Shown here: piece by piece, positions 13,001 through 27,000 of the stretch | Position numbering within the stretch: the stretch's first letter is position 1 | How the letters are laid out: every line of letters starts with the position of its first letter | NCBI GenBank assembly: GCA_037447655.1 | Contig: JBBHKE010000102.1 | Span: forward strand, 202,300 to 250,127 | Origin: Zygnema cylindricum | Lineage: Eukaryota; Streptophyta; Zygnematophyceae; Zygnematales; Zygnemataceae | Length of the DNA: 47,828 nt | Reading direction: 5' to 3' | Position numbers and translations under genes: made by a program | The notes under the pieces: model-generated | Seen by the model: the letters and a program-made list of their open reading frames with translations, nothing else | Database searches by the model: none | Told to the model about the DNA's origin: nothing

Positions 13001-14700
13001 ATGGTACATGCTAAATGTTGTAGGCTGACATGGAGAATTTCTGTGTGCTCAATTGAATGTTTGTAGTTATTAGAGTCTGTGGATCGCGAAATTGAAGGCG
13101 TATACGAGTAGTGTGGTTTAGACTAGTTACAATGCGAGGTTTTTCTGCCTCATTCTTGTCTACATTTCCATTTTTAAAATGCCTTATTACCTTCTCTTTT
13201 TGATTATGATGTATTTGTGATGTCTGTGGAGGTCTTGTTTTATTTGTTACGTCGTTCAAAGCTGCTTGTGTGGCTTTTAATCTCTGTTGGACTTTTGAAC
13301 CTGTTATTGCCTATTGAGTAAATCAGTTCCAAAATAACAGTTTTTTGCACCTTGTGTGAAATCTCATCAGATCTTAAATTTAAACATTTCATTGGGCTGT
13401 CAGGTTTTCTGCTTGTAAAGAATGTGGACTGATTCTTGTCTGTCTGGTTTTGCAGTGGCACTTCAATATGGAGGACAGGGAGGAGCCATGGGTGTTCCTA
13501 ACGTGGACATAGGAATGGGGGGTTATGGCAGTCCCGGGGCCCCACAATACGCATACACTGCTCCAGAAGTCACCTGGTACTTTTTTTTGTTTTGTCTCTT
13601 CTGAATTACCCTGTTAATTCTTGTTTTCTACTTGAAGGTACCTGGTAACTTTTATCAAGATATTAGCCTTCTCGATAGACGGGAACGATATATCTATTAT
13701 CGGCAGGTCAAGAAAAGGCACATATCGAATATCGGCAGGAGGCTCTCGATACACAACACTAGTAATAATAGTTGTATTATAATTGCAATTACACTAGTAA
13801 CACAGTGCAATTGCAATAATAACACTATACAAGTACAATAACAACACAATACAACTCTTAAAGGTTAATTTCTCTAAACCAGCCACGTTTTTTTTTGGCT
13901 CCTGACTATATAATTGCGCTTGTTATACTACTTACTGCGTTCTTAAACATTGATTATATAGTGGGTCATTAATCATTGATGTTTATTTGTAACAAAATTA
14001 GAACTACTAACACTAAATCCCATACTAATGATTTTTTTTTGCTAGTAACGACTCACGGTGTATATATTCCAATATGCGGGAACCCCGTGATCCTTATGGA
14101 ACCATGTTTTTCCTTTTTTTTTTTGGGAGAGTAGGGTTCCAGTAATCGCTTCAGGAGGGGCTCCCCTGGGAGGTGGTTATGGCTCTCCATACATGTCTAT
14201 GGAAGCCCCTCCTCCGGTTTTCTATGGAGCACCCGGTCAACAGCCAGCCTTTGGACCTCCTGCGTATGTATCCCTTCCTTTCTGTCCATGTATATGTTTG
14301 TTTTGTGCCTTTTGATATTTGTATGTACTCCTTTTTTTTCCGGTTTTCTTCAATCTACATTTGTCTTCCATTTTTTCATGTGATCGGTAACTTGGATTGG
14401 TGTTTTTTGGAGTTCTTAGAGAAACTATTTATATCCACTCGTGGGAATTCTCTCAACATGATTGATTCTGGTTCACTTGTTTTTATTCACTAATCTGATG
14501 GTTTATCTATTCTCAATCCACCGGTTTTATTTCATGCCTTTATCTATTCTGATTTACCTGTTTTTTATCCACTTTATCTGTTTGTTCTATTGAGGATGAT
14601 AGCAACTTTAAAATTTACGATATTTGTTGTTTTGGAACTTTCAGGGGCGATGTTTCAGGAAAAGCTCATGGAGGTCTATGGAAGCCACCGCCTATGCAAG
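7040..14700 (+). CDS. MLN51/CASC3 (Barentsz)-type exon junction complex protein, 3' end unresolved
   Basis: Exons found are 7040-7752, 8058-8163, 8316-8518, 9239-10173, 12091-12261, 13456-13576, 14135-14263 and 14645-14700. All phases fit and give about 811 residues. Residues 1-210 are acidic and low complexity. The Btz/SELOR core is split by an intron: VVPTSGAFYMHDDRF near residues 215-229, then RKLWESRNDKPWVHDMFEEL near 245-264. This region contacts eIF4A3 and RNA in MLN51 proteins. A long Gly/Arg-rich RGG stretch follows, as in the plant family. TAPEVTWVPVIASGG near residue 745 matches a conserved motif close to the plant MLN51 C-terminus. The last exon begins in phase 1 and was not found in 14701-19774. 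By family knowledge the protein is a core EJC component acting in mRNA localisation, translation and decay. Confidence 0.88.
11651..12100. repeat. 228-bp tandem duplication in MLN51 intron 4 that copies the exon 5 splice acceptor
   Basis: Copy 1 (about 11651-11878) and copy 2 (about 11879-12100) share AGTAAACAAAA, TGAGTGTAATTTGT, CTTCCGTCACTTTTTT and AGTGTACTTTG. Copy 2 runs into exon 5. The exon boundary TAG/AGGACTG at 12088-12097 is therefore also present in copy 1 at about 11867-11876, where use in the same phase soon meets a stop codon. Confidence 0.85.
13747..14064. mobile_element. Degenerate MITE-like remnant in MLN51 intron 6
   Basis: The right end at 14041-14064 (GCTAGTAACGACTCACGGTGTA) is recognisable as the inverted end shared with the other short elements in this window. 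A possible left end starts near 13747 but is poorly conserved. The interior is AT-rich with CAATAATAACA-type low-complexity sequence. There is no coding sequence. Confidence 0.35.
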
Positions 14701-15127
14701 GTAAGCCCTTGTTTTCTGCCATTTTTTTAATCATTTTTTATTTCTTTTTTTTCACCCACGACCAACTTTTGAACAACAAAAGTCTAAAAGCTTCAAAAGT
14801 AGGTTTGTACATAGTTTCCCATAGGTAACCGATAGAACGGTCGCCAATGCAGTTTTCCAATACACATTTGTAGCGACCGGGTCTGATGTTATAGCGAGAG
14901 GGAGAGGGAGGGAGGGAAGGAGGAAGGGAGATTACGATGCGATAATTTAAACTTTTTTGATATGATACACCACTGGGACGCCATGTTTTTATTTCATCCA
15001 ATCCGATACGATGCGACTTATCTCAATATTGCCATTACATGTTGCCACTCTGTTTGGCGTTCAACTATTTACATCTATTCTTAACAGTGATCGTCTCAGT
15101 AGATAAAATATTAGCTTTAATAGAAGC

Positions 15128-15226
15128 TTCACACGCTACCGCGGGACAGAGTGGATAAGGCACCCCAGGTCTTAGGCACCTATGGGCCGGAGAGGAACCT
15201 GGATGGGTGACCTAGGGCGATGTTTT
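15128..15226 (+). repeat. 5S-rRNA-like or Pol III SINE-like segment
   Basis: CTGGATGGGTGACCTAGGG at about 15199-15217 closely resembles the 5S rRNA internal control region, which has GGATGGGTGACC. The preceding ATGGGCCGGAGAGGAAC lines up with the region just upstream in 5S genes. The left part (GACAGAGTGGATAAGGCACC) is also tRNA box-A-like. The full 5S sequence is not intact, so this is a pseudogene or a SINE head, not a working rRNA gene. Confidence 0.4.
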
Positions 15227-15248
15227 GGTGCGGAGTACTGCTCATCAC

Positions 15249-15631
15249 TACACCGCTGATCGTTATTAGTGTTAATTTTTTTTTCTCCACTTAAAAACAT
15301 ATTTTCTACGTGCACACTTGTCGGACTGTCAATCAGAGATCGCGAATAAGAAGGTGAGGAGCTTGCCTTCCAATAGCACCCATCGACAATCTGACAAGTG
15401 TGCACGGAGAAAAGATGTTTTAAGTGGCAAAGAAAACTTTAACACTAGGCTAAAGGAAAGGAATTGTCCGTGGAAATTAGAATGTACAATACTAATTAAG
15501 TAGTGTAGGGAGATGTGGCGGATTGTAGCCGACTCCCCTAAATAGTGTTGTTAGTGCTATGTTATAATTTTCATCCAGAAAAAGACCAGGCCGTTTTAGT
15601 GTTATTTACACTAATAGCGATGAGCAGTGTA
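15249..15631. mobile_element. Hairpin MITE with outer and inner inverted repeats
   Basis: The outer ends are inverted copies: TACACCGCTGATCGTTATTA at 15249 and, on the other strand from 15631, TACACTGCTCATCGCTATTA. Inside, 15287-15322 and 15393-15427 form a second imperfect inverted repeat of about 35 bp, including GTGCACACTTGTC. The 383-bp element has no transposase, so it would be non-autonomous. Confidence 0.65.
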
Positions 15632-16823
15632 GTTTTTGACGAAAGTAAAGTCACCCAGCCACGTCATGTGATCCATCTCAGCAGAATAGGATCGCATTGG
15701 CAAATGGGAAATTTTTCTACAAATTGGTTTTTTTAACAATATCAATTGGAATAATATCGATACATTGAGTGGAATTGATACTGATGCAGTACACATCACT
15801 GCTCAAAAGATGTCAACAACTCTGAAAAATCTCAAATAATCTGAAAACCTTAAAAATCTTCGGAAACCTCAAAAACCTGAAGTCACTGTGTTGGTGAAGG
15901 ACTGATAGACCATTTTGGAGTGACGAAGAGTGACAGTCACCGTCTGAGTGACAGTTTTATGGCTTTTTTCAAGTCCAAAATCGTTTGCGTGAAATATTTT
16001 TTGTGGTGGATTTTGTGAAGTTAAACCATGTCAAGGTTTTGAGACAATCAATGCTGTAGAAATTAACAGGTGTTTGTAAAATCCGGATGTATCAAAAACG
16101 TTTCCATGACACAAAGTATTTATGTGAAGTGTTGCGAAACACTTAGTTTTATTTGGAAGGATGTGACAACATTAGTAATAGTTGTAAACATTTTGGGAGT
16201 CAGACTAAACGCTCTATGGACGAATGATTGTTGTAAGTATTACGCACAGTTTTTACCAATGTACAGTATTCATTCCGAAACCCCCTATTAGACTCTATCA
16301 TTAACAGATACTGTCATTTAGTTTCTCTTTTAATAACACCAAAAAGGCCAAAACTATCTTGTCTCCAATCCATAAGTCATTTCCTAGTTTCTATTTTATC
16401 GTGTACATTGAAGCACAAATCCGTAGAATGATTTTTTAAGTTTTTCTGTAAAGTCTTACAAATGACTGTTCAATTTTTAATGTAGATTCTCTGTTGGTGA
16501 AATAGTTGCTTCATACATGAATCCTGGTTGATTTTATCATACATGAATGTGGTTGATTTTATCCCACAAAGAGGACATGGAGAGCTTGGGGTGAACTGGG
16601 ATGTTACATACATGCTCATTGTTAACATGAAGGATGCATGGAAGAACGGAATATACTCATTGTTCCCTTATAAAAATCTTATAAAAATGGAGTGTGTTCG
16701 GGGTGTGCACAGACCTTGGTGGAGATCAATTTGGTCAACGGCAAAGCAAACCTCGGCGATACTCCGAAATGAGCTTTGGACAGTAGCTCCTAGGGAGGTA
16801 AACGATAGTGTTCGAGTTAGAAG

Positions 16824-16943
16824 CAGAGAGAGGGAGAGAGAGGAGAGATATTGGTAGAGGGAGAGAGAGAGAAGAAGAGAGAGTGAGAGAGTGAGAGAGA
16901 GAGAGAGAGGGAGAGAGAGAGAGAGAGAGGGGAAGAGAGAGAA
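16824..16943. repeat. GA-rich simple repeat
   Basis: About 120 bp of interrupted GAGA and GGGAGA units. It produces long serine/leucine reading frames on the minus strand that are not genes. Confidence 0.9.
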
Positions 16944-18084
16944 TGTAGCGTATTTTGCCACTATATGATTGTGTATAAGGGTAGCATGTCAGAAATTTTG
17001 TTGAGGATGTTCATCTCAATGTGAATTTGTTGAATTGACGGTTCATTCTCATGCAAGCCGTGGTCAAAGGTGGTTGGCAAGTAGTGTTGACTGTGGACAA
17101 TTGAGGTTCACGCGCCTTCACCGATTTCATTTCATTAATGAAAGTGAGCCCATTGTCAAATAGTGGACTAAGTGATCAGTTATGCCATGTAAATAGGTGC
17201 ATTAAAGAGTTAGTGAGAGTAATACAGTGATTATAGAAGCATTACTATTGACGTCACTGGCCAGTAACCGCTGTTTGTACAGAAAAATGTACTTTTCGCA
17301 CATTTCCGTACAATTTCCTGTATGATTACTGCGACTACTGACAAGTTACGTTTATCAAGTTGTCTCTAACTTTATTTCTAGCTTGTCAATTCTGCACGCA
17401 AAACGGAAAAACGGAGTGAAAGAAACTAGCACACAAACGAAGGGCACCAACCAAAACGCAGCATGACTAAAGATTTACGACAAGCAACCGCTCCTAAGCC
17501 AGGGGACTCCAAAAATTGTCAGCGTTCCATAAATTTTACTGTACGTTGACAATCGAAAAAAAAAGAAAGAAATCAGATACGACAGTTGATGTCACAATTA
17601 TACAGTTGACTATCCACCAGGGCAACAACAATAATATCAAAAACCACAACAACAAAACGACAAACAACAAGCAGAACAGTGATTAACCTTGATAAGACAG
17701 TGTTTTTTCTTAACACTGTTTGCGCTTCAGAATCGCCCATGTTCTTTTCTTGACGCTAGTAGGGATTCAAGGTGTAGCAGTAAGGTTAGCACGTAGTAAA
17801 AGCTTCTTCTGGAAGATTACCACTACTTTTTCGCTCTCCCATTTGGTCACTTCGAGAAGGCTAAAAACTTTTTTTCAAGGCAAAAGCGTTCGGCAATCTT
17901 ATTATCTACTCTGGATCCCTGTTGCCGACCGCAATTTAGTACAAGGTGCCTTCGCATCCCTCCCTTTGTCACACTTTTCTTCCAATCTCTTGGGGATTTC
18001 CTCTCTTGGCGTCTCCATCCAGAAGTTGATCTACAGCGCCTATTGCTATTAAATGAATTAGTAGTGCAAATGCGAAATTAGAAT

Positions 18085-18256
18085 GTGTAATGAGAAATTA
18101 GAATGTGTAATACTAATTTGGTGCAGGGAGTGGCAGGTTGTAGACTACTACCTTAATAGTGCGATTCTCTATTTTACAAATTTGGGCCGGAAAAAAAAGC
18201 AATAGGACCAGTGTTATTAATTCAGTTACACTGCCCATCATTATTAGTGTTGACAC
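18085..18256. mobile_element. Fragment of the same MITE family
   Basis: The segment TTAGAATGTGTAATACTAAT onward parallels 15478-15560 of the hairpin element (TTAGAATGTACAATACTAAT, then a GGGAG-GTGG-GATTGTAG-like block). A family end TACACTGCCCATCATTATTA lies at about 18230. Boundaries are unclear and two copies may be nested. Confidence 0.45.
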
Positions 18257-19774
18257 AAAATTAGACTATATAGCACTCTTGTGCAAGGGAAGTACCTCAC
18301 AGGATAAATTAAAAGCACGATGGTAAACCATCTGAGTCTGGGGGTACAAAAGGGGTGGCATGGCCAAAACTGAAAACTACAAGCAGGGCAATAAAAAACA
18401 AAGAAAGCAACGTGAACGCAGACATGGCAGATTGTATACGACACCCGCTACATTCTATCCGTGTTGTGGCTTGTGTGCGAGGTTTAGGTGGAGGAGGTGA
18501 ACGAGGGAGAAGAGGTGAGGGTGCACGGTCGGACATGGTTATTGAATGAGAGGGAGAAGCATGGGACGTGATAGAGGGAGAGGAAGGGGGAAATGGGAAG
18601 GAGGAAAGGAAACCATGGGAAATAAACATTTCAGCTGACTATTCGGCCCACAGGTATGACCCATTCTAGTGCAATCATACTTTTTCGCCACGCTCTGCAG
18701 GTACCAAAAAATCGTACACTTTTACCAGAGCACAATCTTACCTGTTACGAAGATTCAAGGATTAAGAGTGGAAAATAGTGAAGACATTCTCAGCACATCC
18801 CGTAAGAATCCCATGGACAAAACATAATGCCCTCACAACCTCCATTTTAAGCACAAGAGTAGACAACTTAGGTTTCACCAAGTTCTACCCAAGGGATCTC
18901 TGTCGTCAAGACCTAGACCAAGATGGAATGAAGAAGGAATTACTGGGAGAAGTTGCCGCCATTTGGACATGTCTCATCAGCAGTCCCACAAACAGATATT
19001 TCTTTTTCCATTCTCGCCAAAAACATTTCCCCCGAGGCAAAAGATATAGCACTCCAGTTCCCTGTGACATGACATGCTCTCCATAGACGGGAACCACCAA
19101 TTCCAGCAATTCTCACATGCCTACCATTTTTAGTAAGGAGAAGCAGTTATTCGCCAAAATATGTCAAGAGTGCAACTTTCATGTCAGATATGCCAAACAA
19201 TGAATCACATGGTCTTTAGAAAAATTTATTGTTTGCTGCACTGGTTGTAGGTCTAAATGAGAAATAGGTGAAATCATCCACAGTTCCACACATCCGCAAA
19301 GTAATTGTCAATATATCAGTATAGTCATGTTCTCATGTTCAACATGTTCAGGACGTGTGAGATATTTCCAGTTTCTCTTCTAATAAAAGGTTTCTTGACA
19401 GGCAGCTATGGAAAGGAGGATTGAAATTCATTAAGGTTGAAATGTCTAAATTGGGCGTGATTCAGATATCAAATTTCTCCAAAGCTCTTTGTAAATTGAG
19501 AATAGTATCAGTTTCTCAATATAGAATTTTCCGAAAGAGGTCCCCAGCCAAACTTTCACCACCATCAGTCATCAAGGACCCCAGACAACAAAAAGAGTAT
19601 AAAGTCACTGGAAGTGATTAACAATTTTGAAAGTAATCCTCATGCTTAAGTGTCACTCTATTTTACAAAAGAGAAATCTAAATGTACCAAGAGACTCAAC
19701 AGGCTGAAAGAGGTACTACGCCAACATTGCCTATTGTGGCCGAATTTTAAATCTAGACACTCCCACTAGAACTC

Positions 19775-23107
<3,333 letters not shown>

Positions 23108-23478
23108 CTTTTCCTACAGAGAGACCAAGGATCTTAGTGTGCACGAGAAAAACCACTGCTTTCCAAAAAAGAAACACTTTCAAGGAAATCTGAGTCGGGC
23201 AGGTAACAGGCTTCTTCTGGTAGAGTGAAACAGTAAAAGTAACAAGTACACTTTAGTTCAGGGCAAGAATGACATTAACAGCAGAGCTTTCTGTATTTCA
23301 AATCGAACAGCACACACTGACTAACTCAGAAGCCGACGCCTGCTTTTGAGTACGCCCAGTCGGACGGTTTTGTCCTGCATTCTGCCGACCGTCAGCCACC
23401 CTCGTATCCTCACCCTTCGTTTGCTAAGACTCGTCAACCAGTTTCATCGAACCGTCCATTGACTCAGAATTGAGTTTA

Positions 23479-23486
23479 CCACGTCA
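23479..23486 (-). promoter_or_regulatory. Putative UPRE core (TGACGTGG on the minus strand)
   Basis: CCACGTCA on the plus strand is the exact reverse complement of TGACGTGG, the core bound by XBP1/bZIP60-type factors in known unfolded-protein-response elements. It is about 370 bp from the BiP start codon and 580 bp from the GRP94 start codon. Confidence 0.55.
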
Positions 23487-23596
23487 AATTGCACCGTTCC
23501 AGCCAATTACAGCGTTTCTCTCACTTTTGGGAAGCTTTCCAGCCAATCAAAAGCCTAGATCAATAATGAATAGCAATTTTTTTCTTTGGGGAGGGT

Positions 23597-23604
23597 TTCT
23601 AGAA
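23597..23604. promoter_or_regulatory. Possible heat-shock element pair
   Basis: TTCTAGAA is a perfect TTCnnGAA palindrome, the minimal paired HSF site. It is followed by GGAAG, which gives a weak third unit. A single pair this short can occur by chance. Confidence 0.3.
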
Positions 23605-24067
23605 GGAAGATCCCCGACCGATGGCGACCGCCGCCCAGGCTGTAGGATTCGATTAGGCATCCGTACCGATCCGATTCGGCTTCCGTAGACACGTAGTTCT
23701 GAGCTGCTGATTGGTGATTCCCACATCGTCGAGCTAGTAGCCATTCTAATTTTGCCATGTAGCATATTCTGCCACGCTGTCGTTTTGCTGGAGTGTCTTG
23801 GTTCGTCGGCTCCGCGCCTGGCGCTGAAGATTTGCCGCCTTGACACAATATTTGTTGTTTCGCCGGCAGTCGATTTTGGTACAGACCGTCACGATTGCAG
23901 GAGGATATCTTGACGATTCATGATAGATATCATCTGAGTTTTAAATCTTTATATTTTACCTGAGGGATTCAGAGTAGACGTTCTGGGAAGGCCTCACTCC
24001 AGACTTCGTGTTGTTTTTAAATTGATTATTATTTGAACTTGAGGGGATTGGGAAGGTCTAGCAGCCA

Positions 24068-27000
24068 TGGGGGCTCGAACGTTTGTGGTAGCAGCTGTTA
24101 TGCTTATTGTGGCTTTCCATACCCTTTCTGGTAAGTAGTTTGACTTTCAACTCTCTATTATTTGCATAATTATTATTCACTCAAATGCGAGCCGTACATC
24201 TGTATTCAAGCAGAAGGCTGATTATCTAGCTCGAAAGGCTAGCTGGAAACGTATCTTCACAGCTCTGATTTTTGAGTCCAGCTCGTTTTCGTGGTCAATC
24301 GCCATGGCTGTATATCTGTGCCTGACTACGATTCCATTTCTGGACAGCCTCTCCTTTTGCAAGGGCATCAGAGGAAAGCACGGGTGCTGCCACAACGGCT
24401 GGCGGACCGACAGTAGTGGAAAACTTGGGTGTTGTTCCCCCTGCATCATCTACGGATACAGAGACTCAGGAACGGTGAGACGAGCAGAAATGGTTTAGAT
24501 TTGTTGCTATCTCATTTTGTTTTTTTTATTTCACTGACACATGCCATTTTGGTCTGATGATCGTTATGGAAATTTTTATTGTGGTTGTTCAGGGAAAAAG
24601 CTTCAATGAACAGATCATCTGAAAAGCATACATTCCAGGCGGAAGTATCCAGGTTAATGGACATTATTATTAACTCACTCTACAGCAACAAGGATATCTT
24701 TTTGAGGGAGCTTATTTCCAATGCATCTGATGTAAGCGTTTTTCACGAGCTTTTGTATTTCTTTGAGTGGAGGGGATGCTGAAGGTGTTATTCGTCTTTA
24801 GTAATTGTGCAGGCGAACTAGAGAGCAGTATAGGCATATGTTCATGAAAGTGCGCCTTGCGTCTTAAGCTCAGTCATATTAATCCATATAAATTTCAAAC
24901 TGCTGGGACCTAGAATGCAGCATAATTTGTATGTCACTTATCTCTAAAACATGTACTTAACGTGAATGCAGTGAGTATATGGTGAGTAATTTCTCTGGAG
25001 GCCATTATTTGTGCAGGCTTTGGATAAGATTCGTTTCCTTTCTCTGACTGATAAGAGCCTTCTCGGAGAGGGTGAACAAGCAAAACTGGACATTCAGGTG
25101 AGTGCTTGCAATCGCCTTGTTCATTGTACTTTTTCGCAGTTGGAAGCCATTTTTCACTTTTTTTTTCACATGGAATAGCTTACTTTTCATTTGCACTTCA
25201 TTTTTGTTCTGAATTGTTGCAATCGCTGGATATGACAGATCAAGCTGGATAAGGCGAATAAGATCCTCATACTCAGAGATCGCGGTATTGGGATGACAAA
25301 GGAGCATCTCATCAAGAATCTCGGAACAATTGCCAAGTCTGGAACATCAGGTATGTTGGAGATGCGGCAGTGTGCCTGGAAACGTAAATCTGGGACCAGT
25401 GGATGGAAACTTGATTGGTCTGGATTTGCCCTAGATACATCATTCGCCGTTGAGAATTATAGCACTGATTCACTTACAGCTTCATAGAGCCTTTATGGGT
25501 CTCTTATTGTGGAATACAGCCTAATGAAGTGAACTCGCCTTAGAATTAAATTTCTGTTGTTGGTGTTTGCAGCATTCTTGGAACAAATGCAGAAAGGCGG
25601 TGACTTGAACTTGATCGGTCAATTTGGAGTTGGTTTCTACTCTGTATATTTAGTGGCCGATTATGTGGAGGTCCACAGCAAGCACAATGACGATACACAG
25701 TAAGTCGGTGTCTTTTTTATTTGTTAGGTTCTATGATGTATGCATGGACCAAGTAACCATTTATACAGTTGGAATTGACCCTGTAATGTATGCAAGTGGA
25801 TTCGATTGAAGTGTGGTTGCTTGTCATGTGTGCAGGTGGGTGTGGGCATCGAAGGCAGATGGAAACTTTGAAGTCTTTGAAGATACAGAAAGTGAGCCCC
25901 TTGGTCGCGGAACGGAAATTCGCATTCACTTGAAGGATGAGGCTAGTGAATACAGTTCAGAAGATAAGCTGAAGGTACGTTCCATTGATGCTACTACATG
26001 ACATTTTAAACATGTAGTTCGCAAAATATTAAATTTGGTGTGTTCTTTGCATGGAATGGTGGAGTGGAATGATGAAGCTTTTTGGAAGGCCACTGGCTAT
26101 GCCACTCCTGCTTCCGGGTAGGGTTTAAGGTGTACGCCACAGGGAATTTGGACATGTACAAGTTTAAGATGCTTCGGGCATTATTTATGTGGGTTGTAGC
26201 CAGGTCTTTTGGTTCAGTACCCCGTGTGCTTACTGCTTTTTCAACCTTTTCTGATTATGCAGGAACTGGTGAAGAAGTATTCTGAATTTATCAACTTCCC
26301 GATCTCCATTTGGGCCAGCAAAGAAGTTGAAGTAGATGCTCCAGAGGAAGAGACCACAGAGGATGTTGATGAGACAACAGAAGACACTAAAGGTTTGTCA
26401 TGCAATAGTATAGCAAATACAACAGTAACTGTAAATGAGCAGTGGAAAGGTGGAGGATGCTTTCAAATGCTGTAAGCTGAGTTTCCGATGCCTCTGTTGT
26501 GGGATCCTCAGATGAAGACAGCACAGAGGAGGATGCAACTGATGAATCAGAAGAGCCGGAGGAGGATGAGGACAGTAAGTTTAACGTCAACCTGCCACAT
26601 TGCAGTATTCTATTGTTCTCTTTAACTCTAGTTATTTTGAGACATGCAGCATGGAAGGTTATTTAATTTTTGAGCATACTGGAGTTGCTGAATAATGCTG
26701 TGTTCAATTATGAGAGTAAATTGGGCGGTTTATGTTTTTGGGAACCTGCTTTACCAACAGAGAAACCGAAAAAAAAGGTGAAGGAAACCAAGTGGGATTG
26801 GGAGTTACTGAACGACGTGAAAGCTGTGTGGCTCCGCAATCCTAAAGATGTGACAGAGGAAGAATATGTGAAGTTCTACAAGTCGATGGCCAAGGTAGAG
26901 AACTTTCTTAACGTGGTGTTGCTTGTTGTTATTCCACCAATTTTCGGTTGTGGACAATGTCTCAAGGTTGTGGTTGAGGTGATTTTCGATGTTGTCGATG

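Larger units (their letters stand above)
14701..19774. other. Gene-poor region between MLN51 and BiP
   Basis: No convincing gene was recognised apart from the 3' untranslated regions that must lie at both ends. The final MLN51 exon may be somewhere here. The stretch holds a 5S-like segment, one long hairpin MITE, a related MITE fragment and a GA-rich simple repeat, listed separately. The open frames here lack family resemblance and codon structure. Confidence 0.5.
23108..24067. promoter_or_regulatory. Shared bidirectional promoter of BiP and GRP94
   Basis: About 960 bp separate the two start codons and contain no gene that I can support. CCAAT boxes lie at 23503-23507 and 23543-23547, both inside the repeated phrase TTCCAGCCAAT, and an inverted one (ATTGG) at 23710-23714. 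An unfolded-protein-response core and a heat-shock-type pair are listed separately. A second CCACG occurs at 23772-23776. No exact ERSE (CCAAT-N9-CCACG) was found by eye. Confidence 0.75.

Noticed and set aside
18309-18629. Minus-strand frame with a Pro/Ser-rich N-terminus and a hydrophobic segment
   Set aside because: The composition comes from purine-rich low-complexity DNA and no homologue is recognised.
23503-23776. A complete ERSE (CCAAT-N9-CCACG)
   Set aside because: CCAAT and CCACG are both present, but never with the required spacing on either strand.
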